A stretch of 64,000 nt of DNA. Source: JACPKO01 sp964406775. Its GTDB lineage: Bacteria; Patescibacteriota; Microgenomatia; Daviesbacterales; UBA10151. A model generated the notes under the pieces. It worked only from the letters and a program-made list of their open reading frames with translations. It did no database searches and was not told the DNA's origin. How positions within the stretch are numbered: position 1 is the stretch's first letter; every line of letters starts with the position of its first letter. The stretch spans positions 8,723 to 72,722 of the forward strand of contig CAYOSW010000003.1 of the NCBI GenBank assembly GCA_964406775.1, written 5' to 3'. Shown here in pieces: positions 7,714 through 14,917 of this stretch. The position numbers and the translations under genes were made by a program.

Positions 7714-7722
7714 TTTTTTTGA

Positions 7723-7751
7723 TTGACACTTTTTAACCCGTAAAATATAAT
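7723..7751 (+). promoter_or_regulatory. Consensus sigma70-type promoter of the proB-proS operon
   Basis: Perfect TTGACA (7723-7728), 17 bases, perfect TATAAT (7746-7751). It drives the long T-box leader rather than a leaderless mRNA. Confidence 0.88.
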
Positions 7752-7753
7752 AG

Positions 7754-7973
7754 GCTCAGTTTATAAAAGCGTTGAGTTTGGTTTCCCGCCAAACAAGCTG
7801 CGTACGATGAGTATGATGGGAGCTAACCATAAAAGTATTGCAAAGCGTGTCGGTAACGGAGCGCTCAATGAGAATTATCTTGAGACTTCCACCGCAAGGT
7901 GGATTTTTAGAAGGTAATTGACTCAAGGTGGTACCGTCCTTCAGTAGCCTCAGGATAAACCTGATTAAGAAGG
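7754..7973 (+). promoter_or_regulatory. T-box-type tRNA-sensing leader upstream of proB-proS
   Basis: The conserved T-box AAGGTGGTACCGTC sits at 7925-7938, close to the consensus AGGGUGGNACCGCG. Upstream are a GTTTGG/CCAAAC hairpin (7776-7794, CCC in its loop), a GATGAGTATGATGGGAG stretch like stem I distal motifs, and a CCACC-GCAA-GGTGG hairpin before the T-box. CAAGG (7924-7928) can pair with CCTTG (7976-7980), which is also the 5' strand of the terminator, giving the expected mutually exclusive folds. Downstream genes (glutamate 5-kinase and prolyl-tRNA synthetase) predict tRNA-Pro as ligand. I could not place the specifier codon with confidence. Confidence 0.82.
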
Positions 7974-8022
7974 GCCCTTGTAAGAACTTAAGTTGGCTTG
8001 AGTTTTTGCAGGGGCTTTTTTT
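7974..8022 (+). terminator. Intrinsic terminator of the T-box leader
   Basis: A 19-bp stem (7974-7992 with 7997-8015, including a few G-U pairs), TTGG loop, then seven Ts. It ends 11 bases before proB. It is the OFF state of the T-box switch, disrupted when the antiterminator forms. Confidence 0.92.
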
Positions 8023-8033
8023 AGGGATAAATT

Positions 8034-8807
8034 ATGGAAAACGCAGAAAAAAGAAGAATAGTTGTTAAAGCCGGAAGTAATGTTCTGACTACGCCGGGTG
8101 GAAGATTTAATACCCGTCTGGTCGGCAGACTTGCCGGGGAAACGGCCGGACTTATGGAGGAAGGCCATCAGTTTATTTTTGTGACTTCGGCTTCGGTCGC
8201 TATGGGAAAAAGAGCCTTAGAAGGGTATAACGGTCACTCGGATATGGTGGATAAACAAATGCTTGCAGCCACCGGCCAGATAACAGTTATCGGGGGTTGG
8301 GAAAGAGCATTCAAAAAACAGGGGGTAAGAATTGGACAGTATCTCCTATCGGAAGATGATATTATCCGTCTGCAGGATACTGATCAGAGTCCGAAATTGC
8401 CCCTGGTAAGATCTATGGAAAGAGGGGTGGTCGGGGTTATAAACGCCAACGATTCCGTAAATACTTATGAATTGAGTAGGCTTCCCATTTCTGCAGACAA
8501 TGACCGCTTGGCTTTATTCGTAGCCAGACTTGTGAACGCGGATACTCTGATTTTCTTAACCCAGAAGCCGGGTGTATTGGACGAGGAAGGACGGGTTATA
8601 CCGGAAATAAAAACCCTTTGCGATCTGCAAAAAGTAAGTATTACAGACAAGTCGGCACACGGAACGGGAGGAATAGAGTCAAAAATTGAGACGGCGATGG
8701 ACTTTACATCTTCGGGTCTTGCAGTAATTGCCAGGGGAGGTGAGAGGCTGGTTTTAACAAGAATTCTGGCGGGAGAGTCTGTGGGCACTAGATTTTATCC
8801 GCTTTAA
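8034..8807 (+). CDS. proB: Glutamate 5-kinase (no PUA domain)
   Basis: Phosphorylates glutamate to gamma-glutamyl phosphate, the first step of proline synthesis. The amino-acid kinase fold is clear: RIVVKAGSNVLTTPGG at the N-terminus, the GVVGVINANDSVNT and ADNDRLALFVARLVNADTLI segments, and the catalytic-lysine-bearing GTGGIESKIETAMDF. At 257 residues it lacks the C-terminal PUA domain of E. coli ProB, as many short forms do. It is the first gene after the T-box terminator and is followed 17 bases later by proS, so both are predicted to be induced by uncharged tRNA-Pro. proA and proC are not in this window. The upstream ATG at 8034 is the only good start. Confidence 0.92.
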   Translation: MENAEKRRIVVKAGSNVLTTPGGRFNTRLVGRLAGETAGLMEEGHQFIFVTSASVAMGKRALEGYNGHSDMVDKQMLAATGQITVIGGWERAFKKQGVRIGQYLLSEDDIIRLQDTDQSPKLPLVRSMERGVVGVINANDSVNTYELSRLPISADNDRLALFVARLVNADTLIFLTQKPGVLDEEGRVIPEIKTLCDLQKVSITDKSAHGTGGIESKIETAMDFTSSGLAVIARGGERLVLTRILAGESVGTRFYPL

Positions 8808-8824
8808 ATGACAATAATAAAAAG

Positions 8825-10075
8825 ATGAAATATTCACAACTATTCCCGAAGACATTAAGAGAAGCGCCGAGCGGAGCGGAGGCTGTAAATCATAAACTTT
8901 TAGTTAGGGGCGGATTTATGGATCAGCTTATGGCAGGGTCCTGGACGCTGTTGCCTTTCGGGCTCAGAGTTGTTTCGAAAATTAACGATATTATCCGTGA
9001 GGAGCTCAATAAAACCGGAGCATCCGAGATGGTTATGCCTCTTTTACATCCGAAAGAAGTTTGGGCAAGATCGGGCAGGTGGGACGATCCCGGAGTTCAG
9101 GAAATTATGTACAGATTCAAGGATCAGCACGAACGGGAGTATTGTCTCTCTTTTACTCACGAAGAAATTGTTATGGATCTTCTGGGAAAATACAATCTTT
9201 CCTATAAAGATTTTCCGGTTAAAATCTACCAATTTTCAACAAAATTCAGGAATGAAGTCAGGGCTAAATCCGGAATTTTAAGGGGAAGGGAATTTTTAAT
9301 GAAAGATCTTTATTCGGCCCATATTTCGGAAGCCGATATGTTTGAGTATTACAACCGGGTCAAGGAAGCCTACGTCAGAATATTTGAACGGATTGGATTT
9401 GGTATTAAAGTTGTCGAAGCTTCAGGCGGTGTCTTTACCGATAAACATACCCACGAATTCCAGGTTATAGCAGATAGCGGAGAGGATACGATCTACTTTT
9501 GTAATAGCTGTGATTTTGCCCAAAACAAGGAAATTTTTGAAGGAAAAACGGGCGAAAAATGTGTCAGATGCGGTAAAGGGGTGATTGAGGAAGCTAAATC
9601 TATCGAGGTCGGTAATATTTTTCCTCTGGGTACAAAATATTCGGAAACAATGAAGGTTTTTTACCGGGATGAGCAGGACCGTGATCAGCCGATCTGGTTT
9701 GCGTCTTACGGAATCGGACCCACCAGAGTAATGGGGACTTTGGTTGAGGTTTTTAATGATGACAGAGGCATAATTTGGCCGGAATCGGTAGCACCGTTTC
9801 AGGTTCATTTGATTGGATTGGATATGGAAGATGTGGAGATTAATAATAAAGCTGAGGAAGTTTATAACAGATTAAAAACCGCTGGTGTTGATGTGCTCTT
9901 TGATGACCGGAATATCAGGGCCGGAGAAAAATTCGCCGATGCCGATTTAATCGGCATACCCCTAAGAGTGGTAGTTTCCAAAAAAACGGAAGATAAGATT
10001 GAAGTCAGGAAAAGACCGGAAAAGGAAACGAGGTTTATAAGTTTAGAGGAGCTGATATCGGAAACGGGGGCTTGA
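8825..10075 (+). CDS. proS: Prolyl-tRNA synthetase lacking the editing insert
   Basis: Class II synthetase that charges tRNA-Pro. Motif 1 (SEMVMPLLHPKEVW), motif 2 (KFRNEVRAKSGILRGREFLM) and motif 3 (ASYGIGPTRVMG) are all present, and the C-terminal anticodon-binding domain starts near residue 325. At 416 residues it is about 150 shorter than E. coli ProRS. The cis-editing INS domain that removes misacylated Ala is missing between motifs 2 and 3. In its place a four-cysteine cluster (C226, C229, C246, C249) looks like a small zinc ribbon. Short ProRS forms exist in several bacteria, and editing may then be done in trans. It is co-transcribed with proB under the T-box. Confidence 0.95.
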   Translation: MKYSQLFPKTLREAPSGAEAVNHKLLVRGGFMDQLMAGSWTLLPFGLRVVSKINDIIREELNKTGASEMVMPLLHPKEVWARSGRWDDPGVQEIMYRFKDQHEREYCLSFTHEEIVMDLLGKYNLSYKDFPVKIYQFSTKFRNEVRAKSGILRGREFLMKDLYSAHISEADMFEYYNRVKEAYVRIFERIGFGIKVVEASGGVFTDKHTHEFQVIADSGEDTIYFCNSCDFAQNKEIFEGKTGEKCVRCGKGVIEEAKSIEVGNIFPLGTKYSETMKVFYRDEQDRDQPIWFASYGIGPTRVMGTLVEVFNDDRGIIWPESVAPFQVHLIGLDMEDVEINNKAEEVYNRLKTAGVDVLFDDRNIRAGEKFADADLIGIPLRVVVSKKTEDKIEVRKRPEKETRFISLEELISETGA

Positions 10076-10106
10076 AATTCCTGATCAATTTTGTTACTAT
10101 AGGTTA

Positions 10107-10331
10107 ATGTCAGATATTGAACCGAAATTTCCTGTCAGATTAGCGGATATCAGAGCAAGAAAAGAACAAGCACCCTGTTTTGGTCTTGCAAGACGTGAAG
10201 AATTAGAGGTTTTGGCTTCTTCAGGCGTTCTTGATGAGATTGCTTTAACAAGCAGACCCGGCGTGTCTACATTTGAGGATTTACGTGCTGAGCGCAGCAG
10301 AATAATTCATATTGCAGTATTAACCCACTAA
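10107..10331 (+). CDS. Hypothetical protein (74 aa)
   Basis: Small soluble, charged protein (MSDIEPKFPVRLADIRARKE...) with no recognised family. A -10-like TACTAT (10095-10100) ends six bases before the ATG, so the mRNA would be leaderless. The stop overlaps the next start by one base (TAATG), coupling it to the following 108-codon gene. The pair forms a small orphan operon between proS and tig. There are no membrane segments and one Cys only. Confidence 0.6.
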   Translation: MSDIEPKFPVRLADIRARKEQAPCFGLARREELEVLASSGVLDEIALTSRPGVSTFEDLRAERSRIIHIAVLTH

Positions 10332-10657
10332 TGGCCAGGGAGCAGCTAAACACCGTAAACGCTTTCATTTTAGACGTTATCGATCATTCGATGGCTAGAG
10401 AAATTGATGAACATATTACCGGGAGTGAGCGGTTTAAAAGAAGGCAGATATCTATAGGGATGAAACAATTTCTGGGCAAGGTTACAGCTAGGCTTGAAGC
10501 AAAAAAATATGTAAGAATCAGAGTGAGAAGGCTTCACGAAGGCAGTAGGTATTTTACAATTGGGCGCGCAAGACAGGTTTGTTATTTTGTTCCTAAAGAA
10601 TCTTTTGAGCATAATTTCCCCAAGGATCCTGACAGCCGTTTGATTCCGCCTGCATAA
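10331..10657 (+). CDS. Hypothetical protein (108 aa), basic
   Basis: Second gene of the orphan pair, starting inside the stop of the first (TAATG). It is rich in Arg/Lys (ERFKRRQISIGMKQFLGKVT and KKYVRIRVRRLHEGSRY), predicted mixed alpha/beta, and soluble. The strong positive charge in the middle would be compatible with nucleic-acid binding, but no domain is recognised and this is only a suggestion. It is followed after 45 bases by trigger factor. Confidence 0.6.
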   Translation: MAREQLNTVNAFILDVIDHSMAREIDEHITGSERFKRRQISIGMKQFLGKVTARLEAKKYVRIRVRRLHEGSRYFTIGRARQVCYFVPKESFEHNFPKDPDSRLIPPA

Positions 10658-10702
10658 TCTGTTAATATTTACGCTTGTTGCGCGGATAGAAAGTAATTTT
10701 TT

Positions 10703-11782
10703 ATGGTCAGTAAAAATATTGTTAAATTACCTAAATCACAAATAGACGTTCAAATCACAGTGCCTTGGGCTGATTTACAGCCGAAATGGGACGAGGTCTT
10801 CAGTAAAGCCGCATCGGAAGTTGAAATTCCCGGCTTCAGAAAAGGCCAGGCTCCCTTGAATATTGTCGAACCGAGAATTCTTCCTCAAGTCCAGCAGGAT
10901 GCTTTGAAGCTGATTATGCCCCAATCCCTAATTGAGGCTCTACAGGGAACAACTTATGTGCCGATTGATTATCCCCAATACAGCGTCCAGGCTTTTACAA
11001 AAGGCGGAGAGTTGAAATTTACAGCAAGAGTTACTGTTAAACCTGAGGTTAAAGTAGGAAATTATAAGGTCTTAAATGCATCACGTCCCCAGGTGAAACA
11101 GGTTTCTGAAGAAGAAGTTGATAAAATAATCGCCGATTTGTTCGGCCGATGGAAAGCCCGTCAGCCGGTTCAGCCCTCAAACACCCAGGTGCCAAATCAG
11201 GGTCAGGGAGGAACTGTCGCTTTTAATCAGCCTGCAACTCCTCAGGCAGGGGAAGTGCCTGCTGCACCCAATGATGAATTTGCAAAACAAATGGGTTCAA
11301 ATTCATTAGCTGAGCTTAAAACTAAGATTAAAACCGATTTGGAAGCCGAAGCTAAATATAATAACGAACTGGATTACGAGGAAGCAATTTTACAGGAAGT
11401 TGAGAAAATTACCCAAGTTGATATCCCGGAAGTTTTAGTACAGGACGAACTTGCCAGAATGCTCTTATCTTTGCAGAGAAACGTTTCAGACCGCGGACTT
11501 TTAATGGAGGAATATTTGAAAGGCCAGAAAAAAACTGTTGAGCAGCTGAAGGCTGAATGGAGACCGCAGGCTGAGAGAAATGTCCGGATGGAATTGGGCC
11601 TTTCGGAAGTAGCAAGACTTGAGGGTGTAGCCATTGCCGATAACGAGCTTCAGGCTGAAATTGATAAAATCCAGGATAACCGCGTTAAACAGCAATTTAC
11701 ACAACAGGAACCGAGAATGCACTTGCGCCACGCATTAAGACAGACAAAAACCCTGAATCTTCTTAAAACCATCGTAAAATAA
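10703..11782 (+). CDS. tig: Trigger factor-like chaperone without a PPIase domain
   Basis: Ribosome-associated chaperone. The N-terminal ribosome-binding domain is intact, with the signature loop GFRKGQAP at residues 44-51. The C-terminal SurA-like helical arms are recognisable from about residue 200 (LAELKTKIKTDLEAEAKYNN, EEAILQEVEKITQVDIPEVL). The central FKBP-type prolyl isomerase domain (roughly 90 residues in E. coli) is replaced by a Gln/Pro/Asn-rich linker at about 153-190. Total length is 359, against about 430 in the standard protein. The chaperone function should survive because the PPIase domain is dispensable for it in E. coli. The next gene begins four bases after the stop. Confidence 0.9.
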   Translation: MVSKNIVKLPKSQIDVQITVPWADLQPKWDEVFSKAASEVEIPGFRKGQAPLNIVEPRILPQVQQDALKLIMPQSLIEALQGTTYVPIDYPQYSVQAFTKGGELKFTARVTVKPEVKVGNYKVLNASRPQVKQVSEEEVDKIIADLFGRWKARQPVQPSNTQVPNQGQGGTVAFNQPATPQAGEVPAAPNDEFAKQMGSNSLAELKTKIKTDLEAEAKYNNELDYEEAILQEVEKITQVDIPEVLVQDELARMLLSLQRNVSDRGLLMEEYLKGQKKTVEQLKAEWRPQAERNVRMELGLSEVARLEGVAIADNELQAEIDKIQDNRVKQQFTQQEPRMHLRHALRQTKTLNLLKTIVK

Positions 11783-11786
11783 TCCT

Positions 11787-12113
11787 ATGGGTACAATCGT
11801 AAGAGGTCTGGAACGGATGACCAGATTAATAGAGCCAAACGGAACTTTCTCGGGAGCGATAGGAAGCATAAAAATTGAAATCGGCAATGAAGCAAGAGGT
11901 GCGGCAAGGCTCCGGGCTCAGGATCCTATGGTGCGTCCGCTTAATGTGGAAGTTCTTGGAGATGCAGTATCGGAATTAGTCAGGTTTAAAGAAGGAGATC
12001 AGGTTTTAGTTATGGGAGATCTCAGAGCTTACGTTTTGGCCGACCATAACGGTGCGGAGCACGGTCTAGATCATTTTGTCAGAGCCCGCAGGATAGTCCG
12101 CGCAACTGTGTAA
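11787..12113 (+). CDS. Small OB-fold protein, SSB-like
   Basis: A 108-residue protein whose second half, RPLNVEVLGDAVSELVRF followed by KEGDQVLVMGDLRAYV, strongly resembles the core strands of single-stranded DNA-binding proteins (shared-strand pattern 'V..WG..AE.....KG..V.VEG.L'). A C-terminal segment (HFVRARRIVRATV) would be the closing strand. It lacks the acidic Ser/Gly-rich tail and DDxPF tip of true SSB. It may be a PriB-like or other nucleic-acid-binding OB protein. It lies four bases after tig and just before the rpsU promoter. Assignment rests on pattern similarity only. Confidence 0.55.
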   Translation: MGTIVRGLERMTRLIEPNGTFSGAIGSIKIEIGNEARGAARLRAQDPMVRPLNVEVLGDAVSELVRFKEGDQVLVMGDLRAYVLADHNGAEHGLDHFVRARRIVRATV

Positions 12114-12142
12114 TTGTTCTTCATTCCTTAATGTAGTAAAAT
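12114..12142 (+). promoter_or_regulatory. rpsU promoter
   Basis: TTGTTC (12114-12119), 17 bases, TAAAAT (12137-12142). A transcript from here would carry a roughly 20-base leader containing AAAGGAGGTG (12153-12162), the strongest Shine-Dalgarno in the window, nine bases from the rpsU ATG. Confidence 0.65.
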
Positions 12143-12169
12143 AGATTGTCTTAAAGGAGGTGTTTTTTG

Positions 12170-12373
12170 ATGTCCTCAATAATTGTGAAAGCAGGACCAA
12201 ACGATAATAGTGATGCGGTAATACGCAAATTTCAAAAACGGGTAGTTATGGATAAAGTTGTCCAGGAATACCGCGATATTATGTTCCATAAAAAGAATTC
12301 CGAAAAGCGCAAAGAGCGTTTAGCTGAACGTGACCGGAAAATCAGAAGAGCTAAAAGGTTAGCAAATAGTTAA
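12170..12373 (+). CDS. rpsU: 30S ribosomal protein S21
   Basis: Small, very basic 30S protein involved in initiation. The start region SSIIVKAGPNDNSDAVIRKF and the C-terminal Arg/Lys stretch (KRKERLAERDRKIRRAKR) are typical, and 67 residues is normal. The ATG at 12170 is chosen over the preceding in-frame TTG because the strong Shine-Dalgarno is ideally spaced for it. The stop overlaps the yqeY start by one base (TAATG), giving the common rpsU-yqeY pair. Confidence 0.95.
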   Translation: MSSIIVKAGPNDNSDAVIRKFQKRVVMDKVVQEYRDIMFHKKNSEKRKERLAERDRKIRRAKRLANS

Positions 12374-12813
12374 TGGAACAAAAACTTCGTGATGATCTAA
12401 AATCCGCTATGTTGGCCAAAGAGGAAGTAAAGGTTGTGACCTTGCGTCTTTTGTTGTCCGAACTTACCTATGCAAAAGTTGCCAAGGGTGTTGAAGTGTT
12501 ACCCGACACGGATATTATTACGGTTGTCCAAAAAGAGGTAAAAAAACGTAAAGAGTCTATTGAAAGTTTTAGGGGAGCGGGACGCACTGAATTGGCGGCT
12601 AAAGAGGAGTCCGAACTGGAAGTTCTTCAGCGATATTTACCTTCGCAGATTTCCGATGAGGAGTTGACTAAAATTGTCGAGGAAGTTATAAATAATATGG
12701 GTGCATCGACTCCTGCCGATATGGGGAAGGTGATAGGCGCGGTTATGGGTAAAGTTGGCCAGAGCGCCGAAGGAAGCAGGGTGAGTGCTTTAGTCCGGTC
12801 AAAACTCGTTTAA
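12373..12813 (+). CDS. yqeY: GatB/YqeY domain protein
   Basis: A 146-residue protein of the YqeY family, related to the tRNA-binding tail domain of GatB. Typical features are LRDDLKSAMLAKEEVKVVTLR, KEVKKRKESIESFRGAGRTE, EESELEVLQRYLPSQ and the C-terminal DMGKVIGAVMGKV. The exact role is unclear, and an influence on tRNA-dependent amidation or on translation has been proposed for the family. It is coupled to rpsU by stop/start overlap and followed after four bases by ybeY. Confidence 0.92.
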   Translation: MEQKLRDDLKSAMLAKEEVKVVTLRLLLSELTYAKVAKGVEVLPDTDIITVVQKEVKKRKESIESFRGAGRTELAAKEESELEVLQRYLPSQISDEELTKIVEEVINNMGASTPADMGKVIGAVMGKVGQSAEGSRVSALVRSKLV

Positions 12814-12817
12814 ATTT

Positions 12818-13234
12818 ATGGTCAACGTAATTGTTAATTCAGATCCAAAATACCCTGTCAGCAAGTTAGGAATCCAGGCAACAGTTCTTGAAGTATTAAA
12901 ACAACACAGAGTTTCAGGAAATCTCGAAATCGGGGTCTCGGTTATGGGCGACCGTAAAATGCACGAGATTAATAAGAAATTCCGCGGACACGATTCGACA
13001 ACAAATATTCTCTCATTTGCTCTTGAAGACCCCGCGACAAGCTCGAGTCTTCAGCATATCCCGAAAGTCGGTTTTGTTAAAGCTCCGGATAAAGTTTTAC
13101 GGTTAGGTGATATTATGATCTCTTATCCCCAGGTTATTAAGGATGCCGCGCTTGAGGGCATCTCGGTTGAGGAAGAATTGAGATTTTTGGTTGAACACGG
13201 TACTAAACACCTGTTGGGAATTCATCACGATTAG
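12818..13234 (+). CDS. ybeY: Endoribonuclease YbeY (rRNA maturation)
   Basis: Zinc-dependent RNase involved in 16S rRNA processing and ribosome quality control. The family signature HGxxHLxGxxH appears at the very C-terminus as HGTKHLLGIHHD, with NKKFRGHDSTTNILSF and LGDIMIS upstream. At 138 residues it is slightly short and ends immediately after the metal motif. It forms an operon with rpsU and yqeY, a sensible translation-related grouping. Confidence 0.93.
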   Translation: MVNVIVNSDPKYPVSKLGIQATVLEVLKQHRVSGNLEIGVSVMGDRKMHEINKKFRGHDSTTNILSFALEDPATSSSLQHIPKVGFVKAPDKVLRLGDIMISYPQVIKDAALEGISVEEELRFLVEHGTKHLLGIHHD

Positions 13235-13235
13235 C

Positions 13236-13322
13236 ATATAGGGTTAGGCTGGAGCGTTTAGTTTCCCTAAAAATCAACTAATTGTTTTTTTAGACCGTAC
13301 CCTATACGCTATAACCCTAGTT
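13236..13322 (+). repeat. Inverted repeat in the ybeY-dnaX gap
   Basis: TATAGGGTTAG just after ybeY is mirrored by CTATAACCCTAG just before dnaX, with a further ACCCTATA between them and a T7 run in the middle (13284-13290). The arms could close a long stem around the gap or mark paired regulatory sites. TATAAC (13310-13315) may be the dnaX -10 box. Confidence 0.4.
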
Positions 13323-13329
13323 CAAGAAT

Positions 13330-14880
13330 ATGGTTTTCTACCGCAAATACCGCCCTCAAAACTTCGAAGAATTAACCGGCCAGGATCACGTTAAAAAAAC
13401 TTTGCTTGCTGCAGCCGCATCCGGAAAGTTAGGACACGCTTATCTTTTTTGCGGTCCGAGAGGTTCAGGAAAAACCTCAACAGCCAGGATTTTGGCAAAA
13501 ATTGTTAACTGTACGTCAGGAGAGGGAAGCTTGCCTTGTAATAAATGTGAAGCCTGTATTTCTATTACTGCGGGAAGCAACCTGGATTTAATAGAAATTG
13601 ATGCCGCCTCAAACCGCGGAATAGACGATATCCGGGATCTGCGGGAAAAAATTAAGCTGACCCCCGCGAGTCTTAAGAAAAAGATTTACATCATAGACGA
13701 GGTTCATATGTTAACTACAGAGGCTTTTAATGCTCTTTTAAAGACATTAGAGGAGCCCCCAGCTCACGTTTTATTTATTCTGGCAACAACCGAAGTTCAA
13801 AAACTACCGGCAACGATTTTATCAAGAGTTCAAAGATTTGATTTTAAATCGGCCGGACTCTCGGAAATTAAAACAACACTCAGTCAAATCTGTGCAAAAG
13901 AAAAACTGGAATATTCCGATGAGATTTTAACCTTAATAGCCGAGTGCGCGGAGGGGAGTTTCCGCGATGCCGTAAAATTACTTGATCAGGTAGCCTCAAT
14001 GGGGGATGTCGGGATTAATGAAGTGAGGCTGAGTCTGGCTGCGAATGATTTTTCGCAAACCACGGAATTAATTAAACTGCTGATTAACGGTAATCCAAAA
14101 GAGGCTCTGGAGCTTTTAGGGAAAATGAACGAAAAAGGAGTCAGCGCCAAAGAATTTACGACTTCAGTCTTAAAATTATTGAGATTAATGCTGCTTTTGA
14201 AAAATCAGGCAGGCGAGGCGGTTAAAGAAGAGGTGGGTACACTGAAGTTTGAGGCGGTCAACAGTTTAGTGGGGAATACCGATTCGGGGAAAATTATTCA
14301 GTACATAGAGAATTTTCAGGCTGTATTGGAGCAATTAAAATATACTTCTATACCTTCGTTGCCTCTTGAGGTAGCGGTTATAAAAAGCGTATCAGGCACC
14401 GGATATCGGGTATCAAATGAAACCAGGATGGAGCATAGGAGCGAGGCCATCGTAAATCCGGGAATTCCGGAAGTGCCGATTGCTGAAATTAAAACGGCCG
14501 AAGACGGTTTGATTCCTTCGGTGGAAACGATGAGGACTTCAGATGATGTAATAGTTATTACCGATAAGTGGACCTATATTTTAGAAACTATCAAACCATA
14601 CAATTATTCTCTGGAAGCACTTTTAAAGCAGGCGAGAGTTGTTAATTGCAGCGACTCAAACGTAATACTTGAAGTTCCTTATTCCTTCCACCAGCGTATT
14701 TTAGAAGCCCCGAAGTCTAGAACTTTGCTGGAGTCGATATTAGCTGATGTTTTAGGCAAATCCGTCAGGGTATCAACGGTGTTAGGGAAGCGGGAAGTTA
14801 AAACCGCGGAGCTTGCGAATGTTGAGATAGCTCAGGATGATGAAATAGTACGCCTCGCCTCCGAAATATTTAATTCTTGA
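13330..14880 (+). CDS. dnaX: DNA polymerase III subunit gamma/tau
   Basis: Clamp-loader ATPase. The N-terminus FYRKYRPQNFEELTGQDHVK is diagnostic. Walker A is GPRGSGKTSTAR, four zinc-ligand cysteines lie in CTSG...CNKCEAC, Walker B is IYIIDEVHML and sensor 1 is LFILATTEVQKLPATILSR. At 516 residues it has a modest C-terminal extension (roughly 370-516) instead of the long tau domains of E. coli. No frameshift-type slippery site was checked in detail. A TTGACA overlaps the stop codon and probably serves glyA. Confidence 0.96.
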   Translation: MVFYRKYRPQNFEELTGQDHVKKTLLAAAASGKLGHAYLFCGPRGSGKTSTARILAKIVNCTSGEGSLPCNKCEACISITAGSNLDLIEIDAASNRGIDDIRDLREKIKLTPASLKKKIYIIDEVHMLTTEAFNALLKTLEEPPAHVLFILATTEVQKLPATILSRVQRFDFKSAGLSEIKTTLSQICAKEKLEYSDEILTLIAECAEGSFRDAVKLLDQVASMGDVGINEVRLSLAANDFSQTTELIKLLINGNPKEALELLGKMNEKGVSAKEFTTSVLKLLRLMLLLKNQAGEAVKEEVGTLKFEAVNSLVGNTDSGKIIQYIENFQAVLEQLKYTSIPSLPLEVAVIKSVSGTGYRVSNETRMEHRSEAIVNPGIPEVPIAEIKTAEDGLIPSVETMRTSDDVIVITDKWTYILETIKPYNYSLEALLKQARVVNCSDSNVILEVPYSFHQRILEAPKSRTLLESILADVLGKSVRVSTVLGKREVKTAELANVEIAQDDEIVRLASEIFNS

Positions 14881-14917
14881 CATCGTTAATTTTTCCTTGT
14901 AAGCTATGGGATGCCCA

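Noticed and set aside
9422..9808. 128-codon antisense frame in proS
   Set aside because: Lies wholly inside proS, antisense to the four-Cys site and motif 3, with no start signal.
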